NCBI GenBank assembly: GCA_964389095.1
Contig: CAYMEB010000053.1
Coordinates: 1 to 23,455 of the forward strand
Source of the DNA: JABFRJ01 sp964389095
GTDB taxonomy: Bacteria; Pseudomonadota; Alphaproteobacteria; Rhizobiales; Hyphomicrobiaceae
Length of the DNA stretch: 23,455 nt
Reading direction: 5' to 3'
Shown piece after piece: positions 23,388 to 23,455 of this stretch. The translations under genes and the position numbers were made by a program. The notes beneath the pieces are model-generated. The model worked only from the letters and a program-made list of their open reading frames with translations, was not told where the DNA came from and did no database searches. Positions within the stretch are counted from its first letter, which is position 1, and the number at the start of each line of letters is the position of its first letter.

Positions 23388-23455
23388 TTAGATGCGATAG
23401 AGGTAGTCGTTGGGCTTACACGGGCCTGGGTCGCATTCAAGCGCCAAACAGCCCT
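23388..23455 (-). CDS. C-terminal end of an upstream Cys-rich gene, cut by window edge
   Basis: The last 21 full codons read GCLALECDPGPCKPNDYLYR and one more Ile before the TAA at 23390-23388. The start lies outside the window. The CDPGPC pattern shows a Cys pair near the end, as in the Cys-rich tail-tubular-like protein. It belongs to the same structural operon, since the next gene starts two bases after the stop. No function can be read from so little. Confidence 0.55.
   Translation of the reverse strand, partial: GCLALECDPGPCKPNDYLYRI

Overview
The window is a piece of a tailed double-stranded DNA phage genome (or a closely related prophage), GC-rich by eye, with tightly packed genes that mostly overlap by ATGA/GTGA-type junctions. 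I see no bacterial housekeeping gene, rRNA, tRNA, CRISPR array or insertion sequence. The run of N and its flanking duplication show that this is a scaffolded, probably metagenomic, assembly. The host cannot be named from the sequence. The structural genes suggest a short-tailed, T7-like (podovirus-type) virion: a probable tail-tubular/adaptor protein, a tail-fibre-like protein, two small ejection-type proteins and one enormous internal-virion-type protein.

Layout. Bases 1-280 (minus strand, cut by the left edge) hold a small helical protein that could belong to the packaging module. An AT-richer divergent regulatory gap (281-395) follows, with a perfect -35 box and a palindrome. From 396 to 4961 (plus strand) there is a run of fifteen short early/accessory genes. 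They include a one-helix membrane protein, two small Cys-rich zinc-ribbon-like proteins, a DUF3846-like protein, a lysozyme/transglycosylase-like enzyme placed directly behind an intrinsic terminator, an AT-hook protein and an HU/IHF-like protein. A strong terminator at 4993-5026 closes the run. From the right edge to 5127 everything is on the minus strand and meets the plus genes head to head. In transcription order: the end of an unknown gene, a tail-fibre-like protein, a Cys-rich tail-tubular-like protein, a cupin, two ejection-type proteins, the giant protein, RecT, an 82-aa protein, a RecE-like PDDEXK exonuclease, two small helix-turn-helix proteins, a coiled-coil protein, an unknown 181-aa protein, a third possible HTH protein and an 80-aa protein.

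Main result. The giant gene appears broken by 100 N, but the 55 bases on each side of the gap are identical. Removing one copy plus the N restores a single uninterrupted reading frame of 3343 codons from 19230 to 9044. The protein joins an ejection-protein-like N-terminus, an ExoX-C-like FGK motif, a complete SF2/Snf2 (strawberry-notch-like) helicase with visible Walker A, DEAH and later motifs, and a very long helical C-terminal half with a hydrophobic segment. This matches the phage 'polyvalent protein' theme: an enzyme polypeptide apparently carried in the virion and delivered with the DNA. Within its disordered linker a second frame on the same strand encodes a 49-aa protein that looks like a known small phage family, a candidate overprinted gene.

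Other points of interest are a perfect inverted repeat that places the recT start codon in a hairpin, a long Pro/Glu-rich C-terminal extension on RecT, and a cluster of small DNA-binding proteins beside the recombination genes.
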